A DNA stretch of 64,000 nt, from assembly GCA_946187325.1 (NCBI GenBank), contig CAMHQC010000003.1, positions 51,762 to 115,761 on the forward strand, written 5' to 3'. Of this stretch, positions 42,699 through 50,916 are shown piece after piece. Numbering within the stretch: position 1 is the stretch's first letter; the number at the start of each line of letters is the position of its first letter. Origin of the DNA: an uncultured Clostridia bacterium (GTDB taxonomy: Bacteria > Bacillota > Clostridia > Oscillospirales > Acutalibacteraceae). Under the pieces are notes generated by a model. It saw only the letters and a program-made list of their open reading frames with translations. It made no database searches and was not told the origin of the DNA. Both the position numbers and the translations under genes were made by a program.

Positions 42699-43904
42699 AT
42701 GAAAAAGCTTACAAAAATTATCAGCGTGTCGCTTGCGGCTTTAACAGTCGCTTCGACAATGGCGATAGCTTCTGTCGCGGTTTCAGCCGCTTCGCTCAAA
42801 AAACCTACTAACGTAAAGGCTGCTAACGGCGAAAAAACCATCACCGTTTCCTGGAAAAAGGTTAAAGGCGCTAAAAAGTACAAGGTTTACAAGGGTAAGA
42901 AGCTTATCAGAACTACCGCTAAAACATCCATCAAGGATACATCGGTGTACTCGGGTAAAAAGTACACCTACAAAGTAAAAGCCGTAAACGGCAAAAAGAC
43001 GAGCAAGGCTTCGAAGTCCGTTACTATCACCAGAATTAACTACACTATTATTAAAACAGTTAAAAACGGTGACGGAAGCGTAACTCTTACATGGGCTAAG
43101 CGTAAAGGCGCTAACCAGTACAAGGTTTACAGAAAGACTTCCGGCAACTATACGCTCTTAAAGAAAGTTACAAACGATTCCTATACCGATAAAAACGTTG
43201 TATCGGGAACTAAGTACAAGTATATGGTTGTATGCTATAACACAACTACAAAGACAAAGTCTATGAATTGTACTGCAAGATCAATCACTTATCTCGATAA
43301 GGTAACAGGCGTTTACGCGAGAGAGAATACCGACGGTAAATCAATCGGCGTAAAATGGAACGCTGTAAGCGGCGCTTCCTCTTACACAGTTTACAGAAGA
43401 AAAGCGGCTGAGGATTCCTATACAAAACTCGCTACTACTACATCTACCGCTTATAAGGATACAAAGTTAAGCAACAATCCCACAGCGTATATGTACAATA
43501 TAGTTGCGGTTAAGGACAGCTCTAATTCGGTTGACTGTCAGCTTGCGCCCGTAGCTCCTTTCCTTCCCAAGAGAGACGGCGTTAACTCTTATTACTTCGA
43601 CGATAAGAATAATATCCACGTTATAGTTATGCTTAACAAGGGCGATACTTACGCCGAGGGTAAAGCGTTATCCGATTTCTTCGGTCTTAACGGATTATAT
43701 ACAGCGGAAGTTGTAGAAGGTAAAGACGTAGTCACGTTAACCGACAGCGTTATCACCGCCGCTAACTCAGGCAAGGCTGTTATCGAGATTAAGCTCTCCG
43801 ACTCAGTTGCGGACATCGTAAACGCAATCGGCGGGGGAAAAGTTCAAAAGCAGTACGAAAGAGCTTTAACAAAGACAGCTTATGTTGAGGTAGAGGTAGC
43901 TTAA
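42699..43904 (+). CDS. Secreted fibronectin type III repeat protein
   Basis: This encodes 401 residues. A signal peptide ends A-V-S-A-A at about 31. Three Lys/Tyr-rich Fn3-like units follow (V-S-W-K-K-V-K-G-A-K-K-Y, L-T-W-A-K-R-K-G-A-N-Q-Y, V-K-W-N-A-V-S-G-A-S-S-Y), then a C-terminal domain of about 110 residues like that of the proteins at 14520 and 15872. It is thus a third member of that paralog set about 26 kb away. It may be transcribed with the sortase operon (gap 23 nt), but no sorting motif is present. A GGAGG site precedes the ATG. Confidence 0.85.
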   Translation: MKKLTKIISVSLAALTVASTMAIASVAVSAASLKKPTNVKAANGEKTITVSWKKVKGAKKYKVYKGKKLIRTTAKTSIKDTSVYSGKKYTYKVKAVNGKKTSKASKSVTITRINYTIIKTVKNGDGSVTLTWAKRKGANQYKVYRKTSGNYTLLKKVTNDSYTDKNVVSGTKYKYMVVCYNTTTKTKSMNCTARSITYLDKVTGVYARENTDGKSIGVKWNAVSGASSYTVYRRKAAEDSYTKLATTTSTAYKDTKLSNNPTAYMYNIVAVKDSSNSVDCQLAPVAPFLPKRDGVNSYYFDDKNNIHVIVMLNKGDTYAEGKALSDFFGLNGLYTAEVVEGKDVVTLTDSVITAANSGKAVIEIKLSDSVADIVNAIGGGKVQKQYERALTKTAYVEVEVA

Positions 43905-43924
43905 TCGTACCGAAAAAAGCATTT

Positions 43925-43955
43925 AATCGGGCAGGTTTTCCTGTCCGATTTTCCA
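43925..43955 (+). terminator. Terminator after Fn3 gene at 42699
   Basis: AATCGGGCAGG (43925-43935), loop TTTT, then CCTGTCCGATT (43940-43950), with one G-U pair, followed by TTCC. Confidence 0.65.
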
Positions 43956-43969
43956 TATTATTCCCCGGG

Positions 43970-43998
43970 TTGACGTTATATAGTAAAAATGATAAAAT
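43970..43998 (+). promoter_or_regulatory. Promoter of Fn3/BIG2 gene and asparaginase
   Basis: TTGACG (43970-43975) and TAAAAT (43993-43998) are 17 nt apart. It lies 38 nt before the ATG at 44037. Confidence 0.65.
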
Positions 43999-44036
43999 GA
44001 ACTCAATTAAACCCCTCGCGATAAGTGGTGATATTT

Positions 44037-44924
44037 ATGAAAAAATTTAAAAAATATACGGCGGTAGTTTTATGTTTTATTATCGCTGTAGCGGGTATAT
44101 CGGTATTTCCGGCAGGCGCGGTTAAAACTCCAAAGCTTACGGTAAAAAATACAGCTAAAGGAGTAAAAGCTTCATGGAGTAAGGTCAAGGGAGCTAAAAA
44201 GTACACCCTGCTGTACAAAAAGCTGGGAGCAAAGAAGTATAAAACCGCCTACAGCGGAAAGAAACTCTCTTTTACAAACGATAATCTCTCCCCCGGAGCG
44301 AAGTACGTATTTAAGGTAAAGGCTAAAACCAAAACAAAAAGCTCGGCTTACAGCAAAAAGTCGGAGATTATGTACCTTACGAGACCCTCGATTCAAGCCG
44401 AGGAATACCTCGATATGAAGGGCATTTATGTCAGCTGGAACAAGGTTAAAGGCGCTTCGGGATACAGAATATACCGCTCGCTTAAATACAAAACCTCTTA
44501 CAAAAAGATTGCTACCGTATCCGCAAATGTGAAAACATACCTCGATGAATCTGTAAAAGATCCGAAAAAGCCGACTCAGATTAACTCCTATAAGTATTAC
44601 GTTAAGGCGTATAACGGTTCCTATACCTCCGCAAAAAGCGCGGTTAAGAGCGAAATCTACGGTTGGATAGATACTAAGAATATAGAAAAAACTCCGCTCT
44701 ATCTCACAATTAAAAAGGGACAGGTCTACAAGGATATCTACAAAAAGCTCAGCGATAATTACGTTTCGGGAATGTTTTCCTGGAAAAGCTCTGACAAAAG
44801 CATAGCTAAAGTAGATATCTACGGCATAATAACAGGAGTTAAAAAGGGAAATACTACTCTTACGGCTAAGGCTGTCTACAAAAACAAAGAACGCAAGGTA
44901 ACAATTAAATTAACGGTCGCTTAA
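44037..44924 (+). CDS. Secreted Fn3-BIG2 protein
   Basis: This encodes 295 residues from the ATG at 44037; a GTG four codons upstream overlaps the ribosome binding site. A signal peptide ends F-P-A-G-A near 30. Two Fn3-like units follow (A-S-W-S-K-V-K-G-A-K-K-Y and V-S-W-N-K-V-K-G-A-S-G-Y), then a C-terminal BIG2-type domain with F-S-W-K-S-S-D-K-S-I-A-K-V-D and G-I-I-T-G-V-K-K-G-N-T. It is basic and Lys/Tyr-rich. The asparaginase ATG follows its stop codon with no gap, so both are made from one message. Confidence 0.85.
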   Translation: MKKFKKYTAVVLCFIIAVAGISVFPAGAVKTPKLTVKNTAKGVKASWSKVKGAKKYTLLYKKLGAKKYKTAYSGKKLSFTNDNLSPGAKYVFKVKAKTKTKSSAYSKKSEIMYLTRPSIQAEEYLDMKGIYVSWNKVKGASGYRIYRSLKYKTSYKKIATVSANVKTYLDESVKDPKKPTQINSYKYYVKAYNGSYTSAKSAVKSEIYGWIDTKNIEKTPLYLTIKKGQVYKDIYKKLSDNYVSGMFSWKSSDKSIAKVDIYGIITGVKKGNTTLTAKAVYKNKERKVTIKLTVA

Positions 44925-45815
44925 ATGAAACTAGCTGTTATTTATACGGGAGGGACTATCTCGAGCGAGGCTCAGGACGGTTTTCTTTCTCCGACGGATA
45001 AAACTAAAGCAAACTTAATCGAAGCTCTCGACAACGATATTCAAGTCGAGAGCTTTCAGCCGTATTATATACTTTCCGAACAGCTTGACGGCGAAAATAT
45101 AACCGCTCTCGTCGAGTGCGTCGAAAAACGTCTTAATGAAGATTTCGACGGTATAATTGTTACGCACGGAACAGATACCCTGCAATATAGCGCCGCCGCG
45201 CTTTCCGTAGCTTTCGGCATGGGCGGTATTCCCATAGTTGTAGTTTCTTCGAATTACATTCTGAGTGATAAACGCTCTAACGGTTTATCAAACTTCACCT
45301 ACGCGGTAAAATTTATCCGCGAAAAAATCGGTGGCGTATTCGTAAGCTATAAAAATAACGGAGGTAATCCCGAAATTTTTACAGCGGATTCACTTCTGCC
45401 CCACAGTCCGTACAGCGATAAGCTCACGGCGGTTAATAAACCGTTCGGATATTTTGAGGGTGAAAAGTTTATACAAATATCGCAGCTTCCGAAGCTCAGA
45501 AGCGAAGGCGTTTTCACTCTTACGAAAAAATCTCCTGTACTATGGCTAAAAGCTCACCCGGGTATGCGGTATCCCGAATCAGCGGGTTATAAAGCCGTAT
45601 TAATCGAGAGCTATCACAGCGGAACTCTGCCGACCGAGGACAAGGAGTTTATAGAATTTTGCGAAAAATCTACCGTTCCGATTTACGTTATCGGGGTCGG
45701 AAACGAAATTCCGTACGAAAGCACAAAATATTACAAACAACTAAATATTGTGGTCTTAGAGAAAATATCCCCCATATATGCGTATATTTTACTTTGGAAA
45801 CGATTTCAATTTTAA
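44925..45815 (+). CDS. L-asparaginase family amidohydrolase
   Basis: This encodes 296 residues, somewhat shorter than typical asparaginases of about 320-340. Both catalytic motifs are present: Y-T-G-G-T-I-S at 7-13 (nucleophile Thr) and V-T-H-G-T-D-T-L-Q with the Thr-Asp pair. There is no signal peptide, so it is cytoplasmic, of the type I kind. It hydrolyses asparagine to aspartate and ammonia. Its ATG directly follows the TAA of a secreted Fn3 protein, an odd operon partner. Confidence 0.88.
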   Translation: MKLAVIYTGGTISSEAQDGFLSPTDKTKANLIEALDNDIQVESFQPYYILSEQLDGENITALVECVEKRLNEDFDGIIVTHGTDTLQYSAAALSVAFGMGGIPIVVVSSNYILSDKRSNGLSNFTYAVKFIREKIGGVFVSYKNNGGNPEIFTADSLLPHSPYSDKLTAVNKPFGYFEGEKFIQISQLPKLRSEGVFTLTKKSPVLWLKAHPGMRYPESAGYKAVLIESYHSGTLPTEDKEFIEFCEKSTVPIYVIGVGNEIPYESTKYYKQLNIVVLEKISPIYAYILLWKRFQF

Positions 45816-46054
45816 TTTAACGTAACAATTGTAATCACTTTTTAATCTTAGAACGGTTGTTCGTTACAATTTGTTACCGCTTTGTTTTCTTTATGTTCGT
45901 TAAAGAATTAACCCTTACAGTTTCACCATTTAGCAATTACATTATGCTAGAATTGTTGATTTATAAAGATTTATCAGTTAAAATATAATTGCACATTAAA
46001 GAGTGCCAAAACATTGCTGCAATAAGTAGCATTTCACACAATTTCATCCAAAAA

Positions 46055-46087
46055 AACGCCGCGGCAAAAGTTCCGCGGCGTTTTTTT
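46055..46087. terminator. Strong bidirectional terminator
   Basis: AACGCCGCGG (46055-46064) pairs with CCGCGGCGTT (46073-46082), flanked by an A-tract on the left and a T-tract on the right. It can end the asparaginase transcript and the small minus-strand gene. The gap from 45816 to 46054 is AT-rich, and I see no gene in it. Confidence 0.8.
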
Positions 46088-46090
46088 AAT

Positions 46091-46261
46091 CTATCTTTCA
46101 TCCTCCGGCAAATACGGATATAAATCCATATAAGCGTCGAGTTCATCCTCTGACTGAGGCTCGCTCGGTATCAATCCCGTACAATCGTACATCGACGCGC
46201 TCGGAGTATAGTCCTCGTCGTCGGGGTCAACAGGATAATTTCTGTATAAATTTTTATCCAC
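46091..46261 (-). CDS. Small acidic 56-residue protein
   Basis: A GTG start has an excellent GAGGTGAT site 4 nt upstream. The sequence is very acidic (V-D-P-D-D-E-D-Y, S-E-D-E-L-D, L-P-E-D-E-R), with a central C-T-G-L-I-P-S-E-P and Y-M-D-L-Y-P-Y. A terminator follows immediately after its stop codon. Good coding signals with a dedicated terminator support a real gene. I do not recognise a named family; spore-associated small proteins in clostridia can look like this, but that is a guess. Confidence 0.55.
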   Translation of the reverse strand: MDKNLYRNYPVDPDDEDYTPSASMYDCTGLIPSEPQSEDELDAYMDLYPYLPEDER

Positions 46262-46376
46262 AATTATCACCTCGAGTTTATTATATGTCCTTTTTAAAAA
46301 TTTTTAATCGGAAAATACTGTATTTTTTATTTATTTATGATAATATAAATACAGATTTATTTCGAGGTGACTAACT

Positions 46377-48329
46377 ATGAAAACTTTATCTAAAAGCCTG
46401 GCGGTTATACTATCCTCTCTAATACTTATATCAACTCTCGCGGTAATAAACGTATCAGCGGCGGGAAAACTCAGCTACACATTTACAGGCGGCGAAAAGG
46501 ATAAATCGGGCTACGCCGAGGGCAAGATAACACTCTCGTCGGTACCGAGCGGCAAATACAAGCTGTACTGGGCGGATGATGAAAAGGCTCTGGACGGCTT
46601 TTACGAAATCGCCGAAATTAACTCGGGCGAATCGTTTTTATTCAAAGACCATAACGCTATCCCCGCGGGAGCTGTTAAGCTTATCGCCTGTTCGGGCAAG
46701 GATACTTCCGTAAAAAACGCCGCGGCGGTTTATGATATTCCGAAAAGTAAACAGCTAAAATATAAATCTTCCGACGCTAATTACACATTTATGAATTACT
46801 CCGATATCCATATTGATATGGCTAAAAATAAGTATTATAAATACTCGGAGATGCATTTTAAAAAGGCGCTCGAAACCGCCGCCCGCAGGAAAGCCGATTT
46901 TATCACAACGGCCGGGGATAATATAACTAACGCCGACGGACCGGGGCTTGAGTTCGACAAGTACCAGGAAATTTTAGCGGATTCAAACTACACGGGCTAT
47001 ATTTACGAGTCCAGCGGAAACCATGAGCTTAGAAAAGGCAACCGCAAAGACCTTCTTAGTACCTTTGTATCGGCGACGGGACTCGACGGGGATAATAACA
47101 CTATCTCGAAAAACAAGCCCTACTACACCGTTACAGAAAAGAAAACAGGCGATATGTTCATATTTATGGCGCTCGAGTTTTTGTACAGTCCGAACGAGGG
47201 CGATGAGTTTACGAACGAACAGCTCGACTGGTTCGAAAAACTACTGAAAGAAAACTATAATAAAAACAAGAACATCTACCTTATTCAGCACGCCTTAATT
47301 CAGGGCTACGGCGCGGGCGATGACGAGGATAATTTCTATACCGTACCTCTTAACCCTCAGTACAAGTCCACTGTACGATTCAGAAACATTATCGAAAAAT
47401 ATCCTAAACTAACGTGGATTTCAGGTCATACCCATATCGCGCTTAAGTACGGCTACAACTACTCTAATATGAACGATACCTCGTGCAATATGATTCACGA
47501 CAGCTCGGTATGTTGTCCTACTATAATCAACTACAACAGCCATAATTTAAGCTATGTCGCCGCAAGCGACGATAAATACAAGGACTTAACCGAGGGTTAT
47601 TATGTACAGGTATTCGACGACGCGTCAGTATACTACGGCGAAAACCTCTATCACGATAAAATCTATCCCGCGGCTTCGTATATAGTCGAGGGATACCGCT
47701 CCTCTTATACCGAGCGTAAAGCGACCGCCGAGGAAAACAGTATCAATGTGTTCGATAATGACGCCGACTTAGGCGCTTTGGCCGAGTTATCGTTCTCGAT
47801 TCCTAAGGTCGTTTCGGGCAAAAATATAACCGCTGAGGATGTCGGCGCTATGTGTAAAAAAAGCAAAGAACTCCTCAATAATATGTACAGCTTCAGCTCG
47901 TACGACGAGTATATCAACCTTAAAAAAGTCGTACAAACCGCTCCTAAGTCAGAGGATAAGGACAAGGCGTTTATGAATCTTCTTTACTTATACTTAAAGG
48001 TTTTTAACTACTCCAAGGGCGGTAATAATACACTCTACTTCACTAACACAAACGAGTGGAAAAACGTTTACGCAAAACTGTTCTCATCTAAGCTCAATAA
48101 CGGCAAACAGGGCGAAAAAATGACCTATGTTAAGAAGGACGCGGACGGTTATAAAATCTATAAAATCGAGTTTAACTCCCATAAGTACAATCAGGTAATC
48201 TTTACCGACGGTACTGATAAAGAGATAAGCGAAACCCAGACGATTAGCGGCGATAACAATAAGCTTTACTACCTTAATAACAACGATATGTTCGCGCCGT
48301 ATTACATTTACTTGAGAGATTATGAATAA
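46377..48329 (+). CDS. Secreted calcineurin-like metallophosphoesterase
   Basis: This encodes 650 residues. A signal peptide ends V-N-V-S-A-A at about 29. An N-terminal Ig-like domain (about 33-125) precedes the phosphoesterase domain. Metal ligands are visible: D-I-H (143-145), G-D-N (180-182), G-N-H-E (214-217), Q-H-A near 305 and G-H-T-H near 350. The C-terminal ~200 residues form an Asn/Lys/Tyr-rich region of unknown fold. Such enzymes hydrolyse phosphoesters outside the cell, perhaps for phosphate scavenging or nucleotide turnover. The gene is monocistronic. Confidence 0.9.
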   Translation: MKTLSKSLAVILSSLILISTLAVINVSAAGKLSYTFTGGEKDKSGYAEGKITLSSVPSGKYKLYWADDEKALDGFYEIAEINSGESFLFKDHNAIPAGAVKLIACSGKDTSVKNAAAVYDIPKSKQLKYKSSDANYTFMNYSDIHIDMAKNKYYKYSEMHFKKALETAARRKADFITTAGDNITNADGPGLEFDKYQEILADSNYTGYIYESSGNHELRKGNRKDLLSTFVSATGLDGDNNTISKNKPYYTVTEKKTGDMFIFMALEFLYSPNEGDEFTNEQLDWFEKLLKENYNKNKNIYLIQHALIQGYGAGDDEDNFYTVPLNPQYKSTVRFRNIIEKYPKLTWISGHTHIALKYGYNYSNMNDTSCNMIHDSSVCCPTIINYNSHNLSYVAASDDKYKDLTEGYYVQVFDDASVYYGENLYHDKIYPAASYIVEGYRSSYTERKATAEENSINVFDNDADLGALAELSFSIPKVVSGKNITAEDVGAMCKKSKELLNNMYSFSSYDEYINLKKVVQTAPKSEDKDKAFMNLLYLYLKVFNYSKGGNNTLYFTNTNEWKNVYAKLFSSKLNNGKQGEKMTYVKKDADGYKIYKIEFNSHKYNQVIFTDGTDKEISETQTISGDNNKLYYLNNNDMFAPYYIYLRDYE

Positions 48330-48335
48330 CAAAAA

Positions 48336-48368
48336 GTCGGAAAGTTTTAACTTTCCGACTTTTTTATT
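48336..48368. terminator. Bidirectional terminator
   Basis: AAGTCGGAAAG (48336-48346) pairs with CTTTCCGACTT (48353-48363), with A-rich and T-rich flanks. It serves the phosphoesterase gene and the convergent GT2 gene. Confidence 0.78.
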
Positions 48369-49302
48369 TATCTCTCTTTAAAATTTCTTTAGCGATATAA
48401 ATAGGTCTGTTTTTACTTTGGATATACGTCTTAGCCAGATACGAGCCGATAATACCGATACAGAAAAGCTGTATTCCGCCCAATAAAAGTATCAACGCGA
48501 CAATTGTAGCGTAACCGCTCACGGCGACGTTAAAGAACAGACGCTGAATAATTACAACTACAAGATAAACAATAGCCGCAAACGACGCAACCATTCCGAC
48601 GTAAGTCGCAAGCTTAAGAGGTTTAGTCGAAAACGCCGTAATACCCTCTAAGGCGTATTTTACGAGCTTAGTAAAGCTCCATTTAGTTTCGCCCGCGTTT
48701 CTCTCCTGAACCTCGTAGGGAATAAACTTGGTGTTAAAGCCTATCCAGCTGAAAATACCTTTCGAAAATCTATGGTACTCGCCCATATCGAGTATAGCGT
48801 CCGCGACCCCTCGGGTAAAGGTTCTGAAATCGCTCGCGTCGGCGTGAAGCTCAACCTCGCTGAGCTTATTTATAACCTTATAAAAGCCCGATTTAAAGCC
48901 CGTAATAACCGAGCCTTCCTTTCGGGTTGCCTGGTAAGCCGCCACACAATCGTACTCGTACTCGTTTTCGAGTATATTCATCATCTCGAGCACCACCTCG
49001 GGACGTTGCTGTAAGTCGGCGTCAATAAGCGAAATATAGTCGCCCGTCGAGTTTTTGATTCCCGCGTAAATTGCGGATTCCTTGCCGAAATTCCGGCTGA
49101 ACGATACGACAGTAATATTGCTTTCGGTTTTTTCGTTATATAATTTTCTGAGCTTTTCCAAAGTCTTGTCACGGCTGCCGTCGTTTACGAATATAAATTC
49201 GTACTCAAACCCGGCACCGCGAAACGCCTTAACGGTTTCATCGTAAAAAAGCTCTACGTTATCCTGTTCGTTATAACAGGGAACTACAAGCGATAGCTTC
49301 AT
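48364..49302 (-). CDS. Glycosyltransferase family 2, GtrB/DPM1-like membrane protein
   Basis: This encodes 312 residues from the ATG at 49302 with an AAGGA site; the open frame continues 23 codons upstream over the promoter and is rejected. The GT-A domain has L-V-V-P-C-Y-N-E-Q-D-N, F-V-N-D-G-S-R-D-K-T and D-A-D-L-Q-Q-R-P-E. Two C-terminal membrane helices (about 228-250 and 262-285) match bactoprenol glucosyltransferases such as GtrB. It moves a sugar from a nucleotide donor to undecaprenyl phosphate. No GtrA-like flippase lies beside it. Confidence 0.9.
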   Translation of the reverse strand: MKLSLVVPCYNEQDNVELFYDETVKAFRGAGFEYEFIFVNDGSRDKTLEKLRKLYNEKTESNITVVSFSRNFGKESAIYAGIKNSTGDYISLIDADLQQRPEVVLEMMNILENEYEYDCVAAYQATRKEGSVITGFKSGFYKVINKLSEVELHADASDFRTFTRGVADAILDMGEYHRFSKGIFSWIGFNTKFIPYEVQERNAGETKWSFTKLVKYALEGITAFSTKPLKLATYVGMVASFAAIVYLVVVIIQRLFFNVAVSGYATIVALILLLGGIQLFCIGIIGSYLAKTYIQSKNRPIYIAKEILKRDK

Positions 49303-49337
49303 TTTAACGTCCTTCCGCTTCACTAATCTATTATATA

Positions 49338-49365
49338 ATTCTACCACAAATAACTTTATTGTCAA
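49338..49365 (-). promoter_or_regulatory. Promoter of the GT2 gene
   Basis: TTGACA (49365-49360), a 16-nt spacer, then TAGAAT (49343-49338) with TGG before it. Its -35 box overlaps the -35 box of the divergent metF promoter almost completely. Confidence 0.65.
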
Positions 49366-49387
49366 ATCCAATTTTTTATGTTATTAT
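49359..49387 (+). promoter_or_regulatory. Promoter of the metF-metH operon
   Basis: TTGTCA (49359-49364), a 17-nt spacer, then TATTAT (49382-49387). No T-box, SAM or cobalamin riboswitch is visible in the short leader before 49418. Confidence 0.6.
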
Positions 49388-49417
49388 TTTAGTATACTAA
49401 ATTTACGGGTGATAGTT

Positions 49418-50275
49418 ATGAAAATCTCAGATTTATATAAAGAAGATAAGACTATTCTCAGCTTCGAGGTATTTCCGCCTAAGAAAACCTCGCCGATAGA
49501 GTCGGTTTACGGAGCATTAGAGGAATTATGCTCCTTAAAACCCGCTTATATAAGCGTTACATACGGAGCCGGCGGAACTGCCGCCGATAATACATGCGCT
49601 ATCGCGGCTAAGATAAAACACGACTACCATATCGAGCCTATCGCTCACATTACCTGTGTAAACAGCTCTAAAGCCGAGGTGGAAGCGTCGCTTAATTCGT
49701 TTAAGTCGAATGATATAGAAAACGTGTTGGCGTTAAGAGGCGATATTGTGCCTGATATGGAGCCTAAAACCGACTTTAAATACGCCAGCGAGCTTACAGA
49801 GTTCATAAAGAGAAAGGGCGGGTTTCATATCGCGGGAGCATGTTACCCCGAGGTTCATCCCGAGGCTAAGGACGAGGTCAGCGATATAATTAACCTAAAG
49901 AAAAAGGTTGACGCGGGAGCTGAGTTCTTAATCTCTCAGCTTTTCTACGACAACCGAACCTTCTATGAGTTCGAGAAACGTTGTCGTTTAGCCGGAATCA
50001 ACGTGCCTATTGAGGCGGGAATTATGCCCGTTATAAATACTAAACAGATAAAGAGAATGGTATCGCTGTGCGGAGCGTCGCTGCCCGCAAAGTTCGTGCG
50101 TATTATGAATCGTTACGAAAACAACCCCGAAGCTTTACGCGACGCGGGTATCGCCTACGCGGTAGACCAGTGCGTCGACCTTATCGCGAACGGCGTTAGC
50201 GGAATCCATCTCTACACAATGAACAACCCCTACGTAGCGCGCAAAATTACCGAAGCGGTAAATAAACTTCTATGA
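49418..50275 (+). CDS. metF: 5,10-methylenetetrahydrofolate reductase
   Basis: This encodes 285 residues from the ATG at 49418; a GTG three codons upstream is in frame. The MetF TIM barrel is clear: S-F-E-V-F-P-P-K-K (catalytic Glu), H-I-T-C-V-N, A-L-R-G-D-I-V, G-A-C-Y-P-E-V-H-P and I-S-Q-L-F-Y-D-N. It reduces methylene-THF to methyl-THF with FAD, feeding the methionine synthase encoded downstream. Its stop overlaps the next start by 4 nt (ATGA). Confidence 0.94.
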   Translation: MKISDLYKEDKTILSFEVFPPKKTSPIESVYGALEELCSLKPAYISVTYGAGGTAADNTCAIAAKIKHDYHIEPIAHITCVNSSKAEVEASLNSFKSNDIENVLALRGDIVPDMEPKTDFKYASELTEFIKRKGGFHIAGACYPEVHPEAKDEVSDIINLKKKVDAGAEFLISQLFYDNRTFYEFEKRCRLAGINVPIEAGIMPVINTKQIKRMVSLCGASLPAKFVRIMNRYENNPEALRDAGIAYAVDQCVDLIANGVSGIHLYTMNNPYVARKITEAVNKLL

Positions 50276-50916
50276 TAGTATTAACAGAAATTAACCGAGC
50301 CGAAGCCCTCAGATATCTGGGCGCGGGCAAGGTAGAGTTGAACGAGAGTATGGAAGCTCTGATGAACAGCTGTGAAAGAGATATTTTAAAGGCGGTTTCC
50401 CCAAAATATCTCTATAAAAAAATACCGCTCGAAAACAGCGGTCTTTTAATCGGCAACTCTATAAACGAGCATTTAAAAAACTGCGGCGAAGCGGTCTTAA
50501 TGTGCGCTACAATCGGAGCCGAGGTAGATAAACTCATCCGCTCGGCTTCCGTGACCGATATGGCGAAAGCCGTAGTCATAGACGCTTTCGCGAGCGCGGC
50601 GGCGGAACAGGTTTGCGAAAAAGCGGAGAAGCTTATAAAAGAGGAAAACCCCGATAAATATTTTACCTGGAGATTTTCCCCGGGGTATTCGGATTACCCG
50701 ATAGAGCTTCAGGAAAAGTTTTTAAATATCTTAGACGCGCCGAGAAAAATCGGGCTTTGCGTAAATGAAAGCTCGCTTTTAACCCCGACAAAATCTGTAA
50801 CCGCGATTATCGGCGTAAGCGATAAACCGCTCGAGAAAAAACGCCGCGGATGCGCGGGATGTAATCTAAGAAAAACTTGTCAATACAGAAAATCAGGTGA
50901 ACGCTGTGAAGTTTAA
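50272..50916 (+). CDS. Stand-alone MetH activation-domain protein
   Basis: This encodes 214 residues. It resembles the C-terminal AdoMet-binding reactivation domain of cobalamin-dependent methionine synthase, with R-F-S-P-G-Y-S-D-Y-P in place of the MetH R-x-S-x-G-Y motif. A C-terminal cluster G-C-A-G-C-N-L-R-K-T-C-Q-Y-R-K-S-G-E-R-C could hold a metal or Fe-S centre. It lies between metF and a short metH that lacks this domain, so the activation function is supplied in trans. Electron donors are unknown. Confidence 0.88.
   Translation: MIVLTEINRAEALRYLGAGKVELNESMEALMNSCERDILKAVSPKYLYKKIPLENSGLLIGNSINEHLKNCGEAVLMCATIGAEVDKLIRSASVTDMAKAVVIDAFASAAAEQVCEKAEKLIKEENPDKYFTWRFSPGYSDYPIELQEKFLNILDAPRKIGLCVNESSLLTPTKSVTAIIGVSDKPLEKKRRGCAGCNLRKTCQYRKSGERCEV

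Noticed and set aside
43970..44036. Start of the Fn3-BIG2 gene at the in-frame GTG (44025)
   Set aside because: The GTG overlaps the likely ribosome site, and the ATG at 44037 begins a normal signal peptide.
42699..44924. Lys-rich repeated segments as DNA repeats or a CRISPR-like array
   Set aside because: The periodicity is at the protein level (Fn3 units); the DNA repeats are diverged and lack regular spacers.
45816..46054. Possible small RNA ending at the 46055 terminator
   Set aside because: A TATAAT-like string is present near 45985 but no acceptable -35 box or conserved structure could be seen.
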